A stretch of DNA of 64,000 nt from Tanypteryx hageni. Lineage: Eukaryota > Arthropoda > Insecta > Odonata > Petaluridae. Below the pieces are notes generated by a model. That model was given only the letters and a program-made list of their open reading frames with translations. It did no database searches and was not told the DNA's origin. This document shows positions 47,430-58,334 of the stretch, in pieces. The position numbers and the translations under genes are program-made. The DNA is taken from NCBI GenBank assembly GCA_028673005.1, contig CM054113.1, positions 211,659,504 through 211,723,503 of the forward strand, in the 5' to 3' direction. Position 1 is the first letter of the stretch. Every line of letters begins with the position of its first letter.

Positions 47430-48663
47430 TTATTTGGGATTTTTTCCAAAATTTGCACCAATTCTTCTGCCTGCAAAATAAAAAAATTCTCCAAATGTAG
47501 CAAATGACTAATAGAAATTTATAATAACCAAATTCAAGTCTTACAAAGAGTAATTTATTACATACGAAAATTCAAGAATAATATGGGTCAAATATTTAGC
47601 ATGCTTGGTGGCTGATAAGAAACTTACCTAGTGGAGGATACTCTTCAGGTGGTACTGTAATTTTTGAAATGGCTTGACCCATAGCAACGCCTATTAAAAG
47701 AGAAGTTAACCACATTAACAGGTATACAATATAATAATGGGTAAGTTATTTTCAGTAATAATATGCATTTCATACCCATGGAACGAGGCTGACGTAGAGG
47801 TGGAAAATCAAGTCGTGTTGAAGAAGCAGCCTCTTCCACCCTTTGGGATGCAGGCTTACTAGGAGGTCTTTTCCTTGTATTCCAATTTGATTGAAATGTC
47901 TACAAGAATTGTTTAATACTTTAATATCATTACACATTCAAAAGTAACCAATCAAACTATGAAAATAGCATTACTGTTTAATTAAAAAAATGAAACAAGA
48001 CATTTAAAACACCAAAAATATTTTTTGCATAATTGCATGATACCTAATGTTTATTACTGTTTTGTAAGCATATATTTAAGGTATGCAGGTATTTAACTTT
48101 AATGTAACATCTATCTTACTATATTTTATTTTGTATATGCTATTTAAATATGTTTTGTATATCCTTGTAAATGGGTACATTACTACCTGTGTATTATGAT
48201 TAAATAAATATCTTTTCACTTTTGTAGCTATTGCCATCTCAATACAAATAACGTTATTTATCTTAGATATGTATAAAATATTTATGGCAATTACACGAAT
48301 TCTACTGTTTTGTAGCATTAATCATGCTATTCAACAGGCTCATTAGGAATTAAAATATAGCACAATGGACATTGCAAGAGACATGCATGTATGACCATTC
48401 TGACAGCAGTATTAGAACCTGTGACTTTTGTATTGGGAGGTAGACATGCTAATCATCCTTCTGCCAAGGCACTTCTTCTTACCAAATGTGACTCAGCTTA
48501 CCTCAACTGGTTTGTCCACGAAATATTTATCAGTTGTTGGTAGGTGTTGACCAGGGATAAGATTCACTGTCAAATCTCTGCAGCAATGATTGGCAATATG
48601 AAATCCCCATCTTCTTACTATTGAAAGACTGCAATGTTGAGGTGCTTCTGATCCTTCATGCCA
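47430..48663 (-). CDS. Last four coding exons of an unidentified gene
   Basis: Minus-strand exons are 48663-48502, 47899-47776, 47690-47628 and 47470-47430. All have consensus GT-AG borders and agree in phase, giving 390 nt (129 aa plus TAA at 47432-47430). The protein begins in mid-sequence with WHEGSEAPQHCSLSIVRRWG and FHIANHCCRDLTVNLIPGQ. It continues through a basic, Ser/Pro-rich stretch and ends with LDFPPLRQPRS, ITVPPEEYPPLGRRIG and NFGKNPK. The short 'FPPL' and 'YPPLG' motifs resemble linear peptide motifs found in RNA-regulatory proteins, but I do not recognise the family. Upstream exons were not found; they may lie beyond the transposon-rich DNA to the right. Four exons joining without a stop make a real gene likely. 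Confidence 0.7.
48400..48470 (-). repeat. tRNA-derived SINE head, copy 3 (degenerate)
   Basis: The minus strand shares GCCTTGGCAGAAGGATGATT and AGCATGTCTACCTCCCAATA with the layout of copy 1 at 42152-42220; the B box is decayed (AGGTTCTAATA). It sits in the intron next to the 48502-48663 exon. Confidence 0.5.
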
Positions 48664-48949
48664 CTATAAATTATTAAGATAACAATAGTCTCACTTTAAA
48701 ATGCTAGAAGCTTGATCACATACCCCAATATCTACAAGGGAACCATAATCTATTATATTAAAAATGCTGTGTCAGTGTGTATGAAGCCTTATATGGGGTT
48801 AAATGGGAGAATAAGAAAAATGCTTATAACTCAGAAACTATCCATTTTTTCTATCAAACTTTTAGGTATTACTTGCTAACGTGACCTTTAACTTTTAACA
48901 TGCTCACTGTCTACATTGAACTCATTGAAATGAGATGAAACATTATTGC

Positions 48950-49081
48950 GAAGGCTTCCACGGTGTTTTCGTGCTCCTTCCATGTTTTCCGGGTTTCTAC
49001 CGCGTGTTGATTCTTTCAATGACGACTGTTTCACAACCATTCCAGGTGGCATCTTCAGACCTGAAGGTGCCACCTGGAATG
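48950..49081 (-). repeat. Fold-back repeat, copy 3 (structured core on minus strand)
   Basis: It starts GAAGGCTTCCACGGTGTT, as copy 2 does, includes TTCCGGGTTTCTACCGCG, and ends in a hairpin with 21-bp arms (49038-49058 and 49061-49081, one mismatch). On the minus strand: CTGAAGA (49058-49052), a partly paired GCCACC/GGTTGT stem, then GAAACAGTC. Confidence 0.65.
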
Positions 49082-49124
49082 AAACATTGCAAGCAAGCCT
49101 TTCTAAAGTTGAACATTAAAATTA

Positions 49125-50415
49125 TGAGAGATCTTAAAAAATTTTCCGAACTTTTTTTCACGCAACTTGTGTGGGGTAGACCCCTGAGACTTGGCAACAT
49201 TGTAACCCATAATCTGACAGGTCAGGACACTGTTTGTGTCGACCTTGCTCTCAGTGTGTCAGTTGCTATCAAGCAGTGAACATGGCTGCGCCACTTTCAA
49301 TTTGCACTAAAGAAGAACAGAGAGGTGTGGTATGTTTTTTGTGGGCAGAAGGTATACAAGGAGCTGATATTCACAAACGTTTACGTGCACAGTATGGGGG
49401 GATAATGCTTTATCTTGGCGAAGTGTACACGGGTGAATTGAAATGTTCAAAAAAGGTCAGACAAGTGTGACGGATGCAGAGTGCTCGGGATGGCCAACAA
49501 CTTCAACCACTGATGAGAAACAGGAAGAAGCCAGAGCCATTATTCTCAACAGTAGAAGAGTAAGGATAAAGGACATCACATTACAATTAGGCAACAGTCA
49601 AAGTTCAGCCTTTTCATTAGTGCTTGACTGTCTTGGGTTCTACAAAGTGGGTGCCCAAACAACTGACAGAGGAGCATAAGTGCAATCGTTTGGACATTTG
49701 CTCTTGTCACTTGGAACGGTACCATAATGAAGGAGAGAACTTTCTGGATCGCATCATCATGGGGGATGAAACCTGAATTCATCACTATGAACCAGAAATC
49801 AAACGGCAGAGCATGCAGTGAAAACATCATCTCCTGCTTCCAAAAAATTCAAATCGCAGCCCTCCGCCAGATGGCTGATGCTGACAATGTTTTGGGATTC
49901 CCAAGGCCATATCCTTGAACATTATAAAGAGCGTGGAACCACAGTGATGAGTGCACAGTATTCCAACATGGTGCAAAATGAACTGAGGCCAGCCATTCAC
50001 ACAAAACGGAGAGGAAAACTATCGGAGGGTGTTGTTTTGTTACATGACAATGCGCACCCTCCTAAAGCTGCCTACACCATGAACACCCTTCAAATCTGAA
50101 ATGGGAAGTTCTCGACCAGGCAGCCTACAGTCCAAACCTGGCGCCTTCTGATTTTCATCTGTTTGGACCCCTAAAGGAAGCACTGAGAGATCATCGATTT
50201 GCAGGTGATGACGAGATGAAAGAAGTGGTGCATGACTGGCTTTGCACACAACCAAAAAACTTTTTTCTGACGACATTAAAAAGCTTGTAGGGTGCTAGGC
50301 TAAATGTATCGAGAAGCAGGGAGACTATGATGAGAAACAATGCATTTGTAATGTCTCTAAAATAAATACATAATTTGTGGAAAATAAAGTGCGGAAACTT
50401 ATTGAAGATCCCTCA
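49125..50415 (+). mobile_element. mariner element, full length, transposase broken
   Basis: The 1291-bp length is typical. Terminal repeats TGAGAGATCTTAAAAAATTT and (reverse complement) TGAGGGATCTTCAATAAGTT lie between TA dinucleotides. The transposase starts at about 49282 and needs several frameshifts. Landmarks are GWPTTSTTDEKQEEA, ENFLDRIIMGDET (first catalytic Asp), VVLLHDNAHPPKA (second Asp) and YSPNLAPSDFHLFGPLKEAL (third). The copy is inactive. Confidence 0.88.
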
Positions 50416-50616
50416 TAGTTAGAATTGAGATACGAACTCAGGACTTGGATGTAAATGAGACCAAAAGAATAAAATTGCTTTTTACATCAAAGAGAATATG
50501 AATCCATGCCTAATTTTAGTTCAGTGGCCGAATGAACACCTGTGATTCAGATTTTTTTAGTAAGAAATCTTGTTTGCCATAACAATGCACATTGTTGCAA
50601 GCTGAAGGCTTTAGTA

Positions 50617-52908
50617 CACTACTCTCCCGTTATCCGCGAATTCACATATCCGCAAGTAGGTTTTATCTCCCATTAACTAGTATTCGCGAGCAAGGTCTCG
50701 CATATACGCGAATCTCTCCAACGCGTTATTTTACGTAACCTCCTTAAGGACTGAGTTTTTTATAAACATTTTGTTTAGTAGTGATTAATAAGTAAAAATT
50801 GATCGTTTAAGATTATTTAATGTACACACAAGAAATGATAAAATAAAAATTGTAAAAATAATTTTGACTTTTCCAATTAAAATCACTATTATTAAGTTTA
50901 GTTTTCCATTTTCTTTTGATTGGCTGTTCGCTTTCACTATCGTTATTTCAGACATTAGAAGTAGAATTGCTTTTAGTAGTAAGAAAATTACTACACAATT
51001 CTTCTAAATCTTTGAAATTATATTCACTTCGACTGTAAGAGCTTAATTTTTATAAATTCAAGAATTTCATAATCTTGCCATGTCAGACTTTTATTCAAAT
51101 GTCCCATGCTACAGTGGAAATCGGTTAACACGAAATGCATGCGACCGGAAAAACATTTCATGTTAAAAGAATTTTGTGGTAACTGATTTTCATGCTAAAT
51201 GTTTTTCAAAAGGCAAATTTTTCATTTTCGAAGCATAAAATTATATCGGGGATAACAGGGTCAGAAATAGGAGCATTCTGTGCCCTTGCCTGCTTAAACC
51301 AGATGGGCAGCACAGCGTCTAAATCTTCGTGCTTTGCTGTATGTAGACGCTTCCGTTCTAGTTCAAACTTGCTTCTCTCGAAAACAGATGTCAATTTTTC
51401 GCGATTTTTAATAATTGTTGACAAAGTTGAATTTGGAATTCCGAACTCTTTGCAAATGTCTCTTTTGGATCTATCACCGGCATCAACCGCATTTTCACTT
51501 TTAGCGGTTGTGCATTTTGCTTACGGACTTTATTGGCCATTTTAATATGGATTATTTAATTTTAATAAAAATATAAAATTAAAACTTAAAATTATCTCGA
51601 TGAATAGAAAAGATTTCGTACACTGGTTTGTTTAAAATACCGCAATGGTTTCACTCAGAAATTCACAATCAAATGAGGGTATAAGATTTAAAAAATGTTA
51701 TTTATAGGGATCTGGAGAGTTATGACAGGTAGGCATTGGGAGAAACCCACCAATAATAACCAAGATAAGAGGCCGATTTTGCAAACTCGTTTCTATCGTC
51801 CATGGATGGCAGTTCCAGGAATGTGTTTACTGCAGCGACGATGCCCGGAATAAAGGATACTCTTGGTGGGGACCCTCTCCACGGGTGAATGCGAGTTGCC
51901 ATGAGATCGGAAGTGCATAGTTGGGAGTCGTTGCCCTACTAATGACTACGGTCAATGACAGAGAAAGGGGTAGTAGGATGGGTAGGTGAAGTAATAGAAT
52001 TTTCCGTACTGGTGCATTGATGGGAAATCTACATGGGGTTGGGGGTTTTGGGAAACGGCGGTTGAGAGACCATGGGAAAACCATGTTTCAACTGCCATTT
52101 CTTGTTATATGAAGAATTTCCGTGGATTTATTTTATTAGGACCAAAAATTATTTTTGGGTTAACATATATTTCGTGTTAACTGTTTCGCGTTATGCAAAT
52201 AAATATACACTGAGAAGCATGGGCTCTGGAATGGACCAAGCATGCATTTCGTGTTAACCGATATTTTGCGTTATCCGTTTTCGTGTTAAGTGGTTTCCAC
52301 TGTAATTACTACATATGCCATGACTTGGCAATAAATATGTATTAGGAAACCTTTTTACTTTTGATATCAGTATCTCTCAGATAAGCAGTAATCGGTATAC
52401 ACACACTTTATAGTATCCGAGTCATATTCTTTTACTGTAGTATATAATATAGTATTTAATATTTTAGTTTTCCTTTTAGAACTACGAAAGTAGGTAACAG
52501 TTCATAGTTCTCAAAGGAAAGGTAAAAATAACACAGATACGCGAGGCTATTATTTCTTTTATCCCTAGTAAAATATGATGCTAATAGTAATTTACTCAAT
52601 GTAATATGATTTCTTTCATAAAAAATGGACAAATTCAATTATTCTTCTTTAATTACTGTATGAGGATCCCCAACCTTACTTGAGACAAACCGGAACGAAT
52701 GTAACTGATGAAATATTCTTCAAATTACCATTACCAGTAAAAATAAGCTTAAATATCGCATAAAATTTGTTGAAATGACTTCAATGACTTCTTCTGTATG
52801 GTAAGCCTATCCTAAGATATAAGGTAAACATAAGGCCCAGTATCCATGAATTCGGTATCCACAACGTTTTTGCAGAACACATCCCTCGTGGATATCAGGG
52901 TAGTAGTC
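50617..52908 (-). mobile_element. Outer Tigger element, split by a second Tigger
   Basis: CACTACTCTCCCGTTATCC after TA (50615-50616) pairs with the reverse complement of GGATATCAGGGTAGTAGTC before TA (52909-52910). On the minus strand, around 50870-51040, reads SEYNFKDLEELCSNFL and SESEQPIKRKWKT, like the C-terminal tail of a Tigger transposase. The inner element occupies 51112-52302. Confidence 0.65.
51112..52302 (-). mobile_element. Inner Tigger element nested in the outer one
   Basis: CAGTGGAAATCGGTTAACAC and the inverted GTGTTAAGTGGTTTCCACTG lie between TA (51110-51111 and 52303-52304). The minus strand from about 51545 encodes an N-terminal transposase with one frameshift: PNSTLSTIIKNREKLTSVFE, ERKRLHTAKHEDLDAVLPIW and FKQARAQNAPISDPVI. 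The DDE domain is absent. The part at about 51700-52080 is GC-richer and unrecognised. Confidence 0.8.
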
Positions 52909-52910
52909 TA

Positions 52911-53850
52911 CGAGGTGCTATCGAAAAGTTCCCGGACTGTACCGATTACTCGGCAACCTAGAGAGGTAGACGGGTGCAACGCTAGGAGTCACTGCCCGCA
53001 TGCCTAATGAGTCAGTCTGCCAAGTGGCGCTGTGCTGTTTTTGTCTGAACCAGTTTCACACGTGCTTTTCTGACCTTGTGTTAGGGCTGTCCTGCGATGG
53101 CTGACAAAAACGAGCAACGTGTGTGCATCAAGTTTTGCGTGAAGCTCGGGAAATCGGCAACCGAGACACTCGGAATGCTTCGTCAGGCTTTTGGTGATCA
53201 AGCTTTAGGCCATACACAGTGTTTTGAGTGGCACTCGTGTTTCAAGGGTGGTTAAATGTCAGTTGAAGATGACGAACGCTCAGGACGACCGTGCACCAGC
53301 ACAACCCCTGAAAATGTCGAAAAAATTCGACAAATCGTTTACGAGGATCGTCGCCTAACCATCCATGAAATCTGCGACATGGTTGGGATCAGTTATGGAC
53401 CCTGCCAGGCGATCCTTATGGACGATTTGAACATGCATCGAATCGCTGCGAAGTTTGTCCCCAGGCTTCTGACACCCGACCAGAAGCAGCGGTGCCTCGA
53501 TGTATGCCAGGAGCTTCGAGAAACTGCAAATGGCGACCCAACTTTCATCTCCAGGGTCATCACAGGCGACGAAAGTTGGGTTTACGGCTACGATCCAGAG
53601 ACGAAGCAGCAATCGTTGGAGTGGAAGAGCTCGCGTTCACCAAGACCGAAGAAGCATGGCAGGTCAGGAGTGCGACAAAGAGCATGTTGATTGTTTTTTT
53701 TTTGGACATTAAGGGGGTTGTGCACCGTGAATTCCTCCCTCCTGGTCAAACGGTGAATTCCAAGTTCTACTGCAACGTTTTGAGGCGGCTGACAATGAGA
53801 GAGGACGTGCGCCTCCCTGAAAACGATGCAGTTTTTGGCGGATAACAACA
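52911..53850 (+). mobile_element. mariner element, 3'-truncated, relatively GC-rich
   Basis: It begins CGAGGTGCTATCGAAAAGTT directly at the TA that ends the outer Tigger. From the ATG at 53098 the transposase reads MADKNEQRVCIKFCVKLGKS, has an early TAG at 53254-53256, and then a long open frame 53257-53690. That frame includes the helix-turn-helix region, ISRVITGDESWVYGYDPETK with the first catalytic Asp, and SLEWKSSRSPRPKK. A frameshift leads to SMLIVFFLDIKGVVHREFLP and PPGQTVNSKFYCNVLRRL. Sequence identity to mariners ends near 53850, before the second and third Asp. Higher GC than the surroundings suggests a later arrival than its neighbours. Confidence 0.88.
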
Positions 53851-53954
53851 TGCCGGTCATAACATATCCTAAACTTCTCAATTGCTTTCAACAGAGGATT
53901 TTTCTGTTCACATTCAGAAATTTATGTTAATGCTTCCCCCTTTTAAACCCTATT

Positions 53955-56368
53955 CCTTCAGGTTACTAAACAGAGAAGAGAAATTATAAAGAAATCTGTC
54001 ATACATTGCATCAGTGAAGACGAGGCCCTGACTGATCAAGAAGCACTAACAACCTCTTCAAATGTGCAGTATGAAGAAATGCACACTGAGTTGGGGACAT
54101 CTGGATCTCCTCCTAGGGCTTTATCATGTAATAATTCACCCACAAGGAGGAGTTGAGAATTAAGATGAGAATGCTGCATGAAAAGTACCAGAGGAAGATA
54201 AAGGTGTTGCAGCAAACGAAACGTAGGTATGGAAAGCAAATTGCTTCCATGAAAAGTGTTATAAATAGTTTAAAGGAAAGAAATATGATAGCACAGGAGA
54301 ATTTGGAGATTCTTTCCAGCATTGGCGTGTCTCATGGGGAAATATTAAAACGCCAAATTGCAAAAAATAATGATTTACCTGTGACTAAATTGTATAGTAA
54401 AGAGTTAAAGGCATTTGCCTTAACACTAAACTATTACTCACCCAAGGCATATTATTATGTAAGGAGGGAGTTTGATTCTTGCTTGCCTCACCCAAAAACC
54501 TTGTCAAAATGGTATCAGTCTCAATGGTAATGCTGGTTTTACTAAGGAGGCATTCCGTGCCATCAAAACTTTAACTGCAAAAACTGATTTTAAAATTGTT
54601 TGCTCATTGGTAATGGATGAGATGGCCATTCGAAGGCATCTCCAGTACAATAGTGGTGAATATCATGGGTATGTTGATATGGGCACTGGCCTAGATGGGG
54701 ATGACAGAGCATTAGCTAAAGATGTGTTGGTTCTGATGGCTGTAGCAATAAATGGTTCATGGAAAGTTCCAGTTGCATATTTTTTAACAGATGGAGTGTC
54801 TGGAGAACAAAGGGCACATCTAGTTAAGCAATGCCTAGTGTTAGCCCATGAATCAGGGGTCAGGATTATTTCCATAACCTTTGATGGTGCCCTAAGTAAT
54901 TTTGCCATGGCTACAGAATTAGAATGCATCTTGGAGCCAAGTAACCCTCTGAAGGTAACTTTTGACCATCCTGCCATCAATCAGAAAGTTTTTATTTTTC
55001 CTGATCCTTGTCATATGATGAAATTGATACGGAACACATTAGGTGAAAAAAAATTGTATTTAAAAAACTGAGGAAAAGTGTCTTGGAGCTATCTTCTTAA
55101 GCTCAATAACATTAAAAAAACAGAAGGAATGAATCTGGCCAACAAGATAGGACCCAATCATTTATTTTATGGCAAGCAAAAAATGAAAGTCAGGCTTGCT
55201 ACTCAGCTTCTAAGTAGGTCAGTGGCTGTTGCCCTAAAAATCTGTATAGACATGAAATTGGCTGACTTTGATGGATGTGAGGAAACCATAAAATTCCTCA
55301 TTTATTTCAATTATTTATTTGATATACTAAATAGCAAGAATTTAAGGCAGCATGGGTACAAGAAACCTCTAAATAAAGAAAACTGGGCTCAAACAAGTCA
55401 GCATTTGCAAAACATATATAGCTATATACAGGAGATAAGAATTTCAGAAGGTGGGGAATTAGTGCTCAAAAGCAAAAGGAAAACTGGATTTTTAGGTCTG
55501 ATGATATGCAGAGACAATATTGTCCTTATACCATGAAATTTGTGTTTCCAATGCCCTTCTCTACCTCCCCATACACAAATTAAGCCAGGATCACATAAAG
55601 CTTTTCTTTGGCATTATCAGAATGCATGGTGGCAACAATAATAATACCACAGCAAGACAGTTTAAGTCTGCCTACAATAAGTGTTTGGTTCATATGGAAT
55701 TGAGAGCAAATAGTGCAGGAAATTGTATTCCTCAAGAGGAAATAAAAATACTGAATTGTTATAGCTCTGAATCAGTCATCAATTCTACCACTGCTGGAAG
55801 TAGAATGGCAGATGAAGAGCATGAAGACAACCTATCAATTGATGAGTTGGTTCCAATGAGAATCATTGAGGTAAGTGAGTTTTCACATAAAGTCATTGCT
55901 TATATCTCAGGTTTTGTTGTGAGGCACTTGCACAAAACTTTAAAATGTGAAGAGTGTTTAAATGCATTAGTTGGCAATGATATGCAGAATTGTGAGTTAA
56001 TAAGGAACAAAAATTCAGAAGGGTTAATTTTTCCATCTGCTGATGTTATTAATGTATGCAAGGTATGTGAAAAAATTGTTAGAATGGCAAAAGAAGAAAG
56101 TGGTGGTATTTTCATGCAAAAGAAATTTACTGTAAGAAGGCTCTGTACATCTGCTATGTATCATTTTGTCGGAACATGTATATTTAAAGATTTGGAAAGT
56201 CATAACTGTGACCAAGAGTTAATGTTTGGACATAAAGATCATCTCCTACGTGCAATTGCAGAAAAGTACATTAGTATCAGACTGCATTATGTGTGCAAGA
56301 AATCAATTGATACTTCTGAAAGTAAAAGGCAGTTGCTTAATAAAGTAGTTTTGTTTGAGGGAAATTAA
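53955..56368 (+). pseudogene. P-element/THAP9-like transposase, nearly full length, lightly damaged
   Basis: About 800 codons in plus orientation. A Lys/Gln-rich coiled-coil segment (about 54170-54300) precedes a block with CLPHPKTLSKWY. The RNase-H-like core follows: CSLVMDEMAIRRHLQYNSGE, VRIISITFDGALSN and FIFPDPCHMMKLIRNTLGEK. Next come the GTP-binding/insertion-like region and then HIKLFFGIIRMHGGNNNNTT, the P-element C-terminal signature. Damage is limited: a frame shift near 54525, one TGA at 55069-55071, and another shift near 55525. The last frame runs to TAA at 56366-56368, with AATAAA at 56422. The N-terminal THAP zinc finger is not found. The first codons follow a possible splice acceptor (CTATTCCTTCAG at 53949-53960), so an upstream exon may be lost. 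No terminal repeats are recognised. Confidence 0.85.
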
Positions 56369-56384
56369 TCTTTAATATATATGT

Positions 56385-58334
56385 AATCACTGTGATTTTT
56401 ACATGCTTTGTAATAATGCCCAATAAAATCTATAAAATATCTGTGGACTAGCCTTTCTTCCACCTTCATCCCTTCATGCTATTCACATTTCAGGTCCTTT
56501 AATACACAGGTATGTATATAAATTTTATTACTTCTTGATGAAACCCACAATATATTTGTGGCAGACAACATTTTGTACTACATCTAGAATCGCCTCTGTT
56601 CTTGAGTAGGTGTCTAATCAATGTTTGCTTAGGATGGATTCACAACGAGGAGGTAAAATACAGAATCAAAGCACAATACATAATATGGCCTTCTCGTTTT
56701 ACACCCAATCTCAATGGTAGCTTTCTGAACAATAATCTGATTTCTCCCAAAAGAAGCATATACATATTTCTGATAAATAGAGTAAATATGTAACATAAGT
56801 ATAGCTGGGTTGACTTTTGCTAGAGCAGCTCTTCAAGCTAATTTTAGTAATTTCACAGGCTGTATATAAGCGATTGCTGGGTTGTACAAGGATGGCTGCT
56901 GGCAGAAGTTTGTATGAGAAGAAGAAGAAAGAAATAATTTGTCTCTCATATAGTGAATATGAGTCTTATAATCAACTTAATCCAAGCATTGAATTAAATG
57001 CCTTGCATTTTCAACATACGAAAATTGCTGCATGAAAATGTAATTTTTGAACATTTGGGTTTTATGGTGAAATCGGTGAACAGGAAAAACGCTTTCGGGT
57101 TTTAGAGAGAGCAAATTTCTAAACATTTTGAATAATAGTCGATCCTTTCATTGAGCATAAGAATAGTAGCCAGCGCAGTAAAAAAATAGTTTTATGTATT
57201 CTTAAGGAAAGCATTAGTCCCTCTCTGGAGTATAAATCGCATATTCCTTGGGAACTTTTCGTTTATTGGATTTACTAAATGAAACAAGCAATCCTACCAT
57301 ATCTCAATCGTCAAGGTACCCGAGTACGTAGCTACTTTGAAAGTACCGTAAAAACATCGGGCATTTAGAATTTCAATCGGTAGCCACTTGGAAAACATAC
57401 TTAAGCATTTCATGTATAAAGAACGTAACAAGAATTTTCTCTATGAACGATATCATTCATAAGTATTGATGTAAAATGTTCTAAAGGTAGCATAGCGAGA
57501 GATACCCGATCGGCAAAACCCTGTCATACCAAGATGGCCGATTGCACACTTTCTTTTCCGTGCTAACTTCACTTACTCGCACACACTACCACCGTATAGC
57601 TCCATCAATATTTTCTTTAATCTATGGCGTCATCAGTCTTTGAGCCTGTGTTTTTAAAAATTTCTAAATTGCCTTTGAAAAGAAATTGCATTAAATGAGC
57701 TGCCTTTGACAAATAAAAAATTACATAAGTATTTAATCAAAGAAAATCATTTACTGCAATTTTTCTTTAAAATATTTCTTATATTCTTAAAAAGCAGTTG
57801 AGCAGATGATCAGGCAAATCTAGTCCTGGGAGGCATGGAATTCAATGAGTAAAACAAGACACACTCGGGTAAACTTTGCTACAACAGAAAAATGACAAAA
57901 TGAGAAGTGAGCTACGGCTCTCCATGAAATATAGCCAACTTCATAAGAATGACACTTGAATCTAGGAGACAATTCGGGAATTCAAAATTTAGGTGCACAT
58001 TTGGATTTCTTGAGCTTTTACTGCAGTCATACTAAAAAAATAAGCACTTAAGAATTAAAACTGAAAAAATAAGTACTTATCTAGGGTATCTCCCATAGCC
58101 AAAGCCAAAAAGACTGACGAAGAGCCGTCATCAGCGGTATTCACTGACAACAGATATTAATAACTCTCTATTGCAGGGATGCTGTTTTCACAAATTTGAT
58201 CGATTTTTACAGATTTTTTAATGAAAAACTGACACATTTCTGTGATTCATGGATATTTATAAGGTGAAATTCGGATGCTATCTGAGTAATTTACTTAAAA
58301 AACCATAGACTACTAAGAAATTCGGTAAGTATTA
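56385..58334. other. Gene-less stretch
   Basis: No convincing gene. A GC-richer patch at about 57490-57640 contains two ATG-proximal contexts (AAGATGGCC and CTATGGCGTCATC); the latter opens a 24-codon frame (57625-57699) with no similarity. This could be a promoter or first exon, but nothing confirms it. Confidence 0.4.

Noticed and set aside
48749..48800. TCTATTATATTAAAAATGC, resembling a Helitron 5' end
   Set aside because: No hairpin-CTRR 3' end or Rep/helicase remnant could be found, and such AT-rich text is common here.
57625..57699. 24-codon frame in a GC-richer patch, possible first exon
   Set aside because: The following GTGTTT is a poor donor and no second exon joins it.
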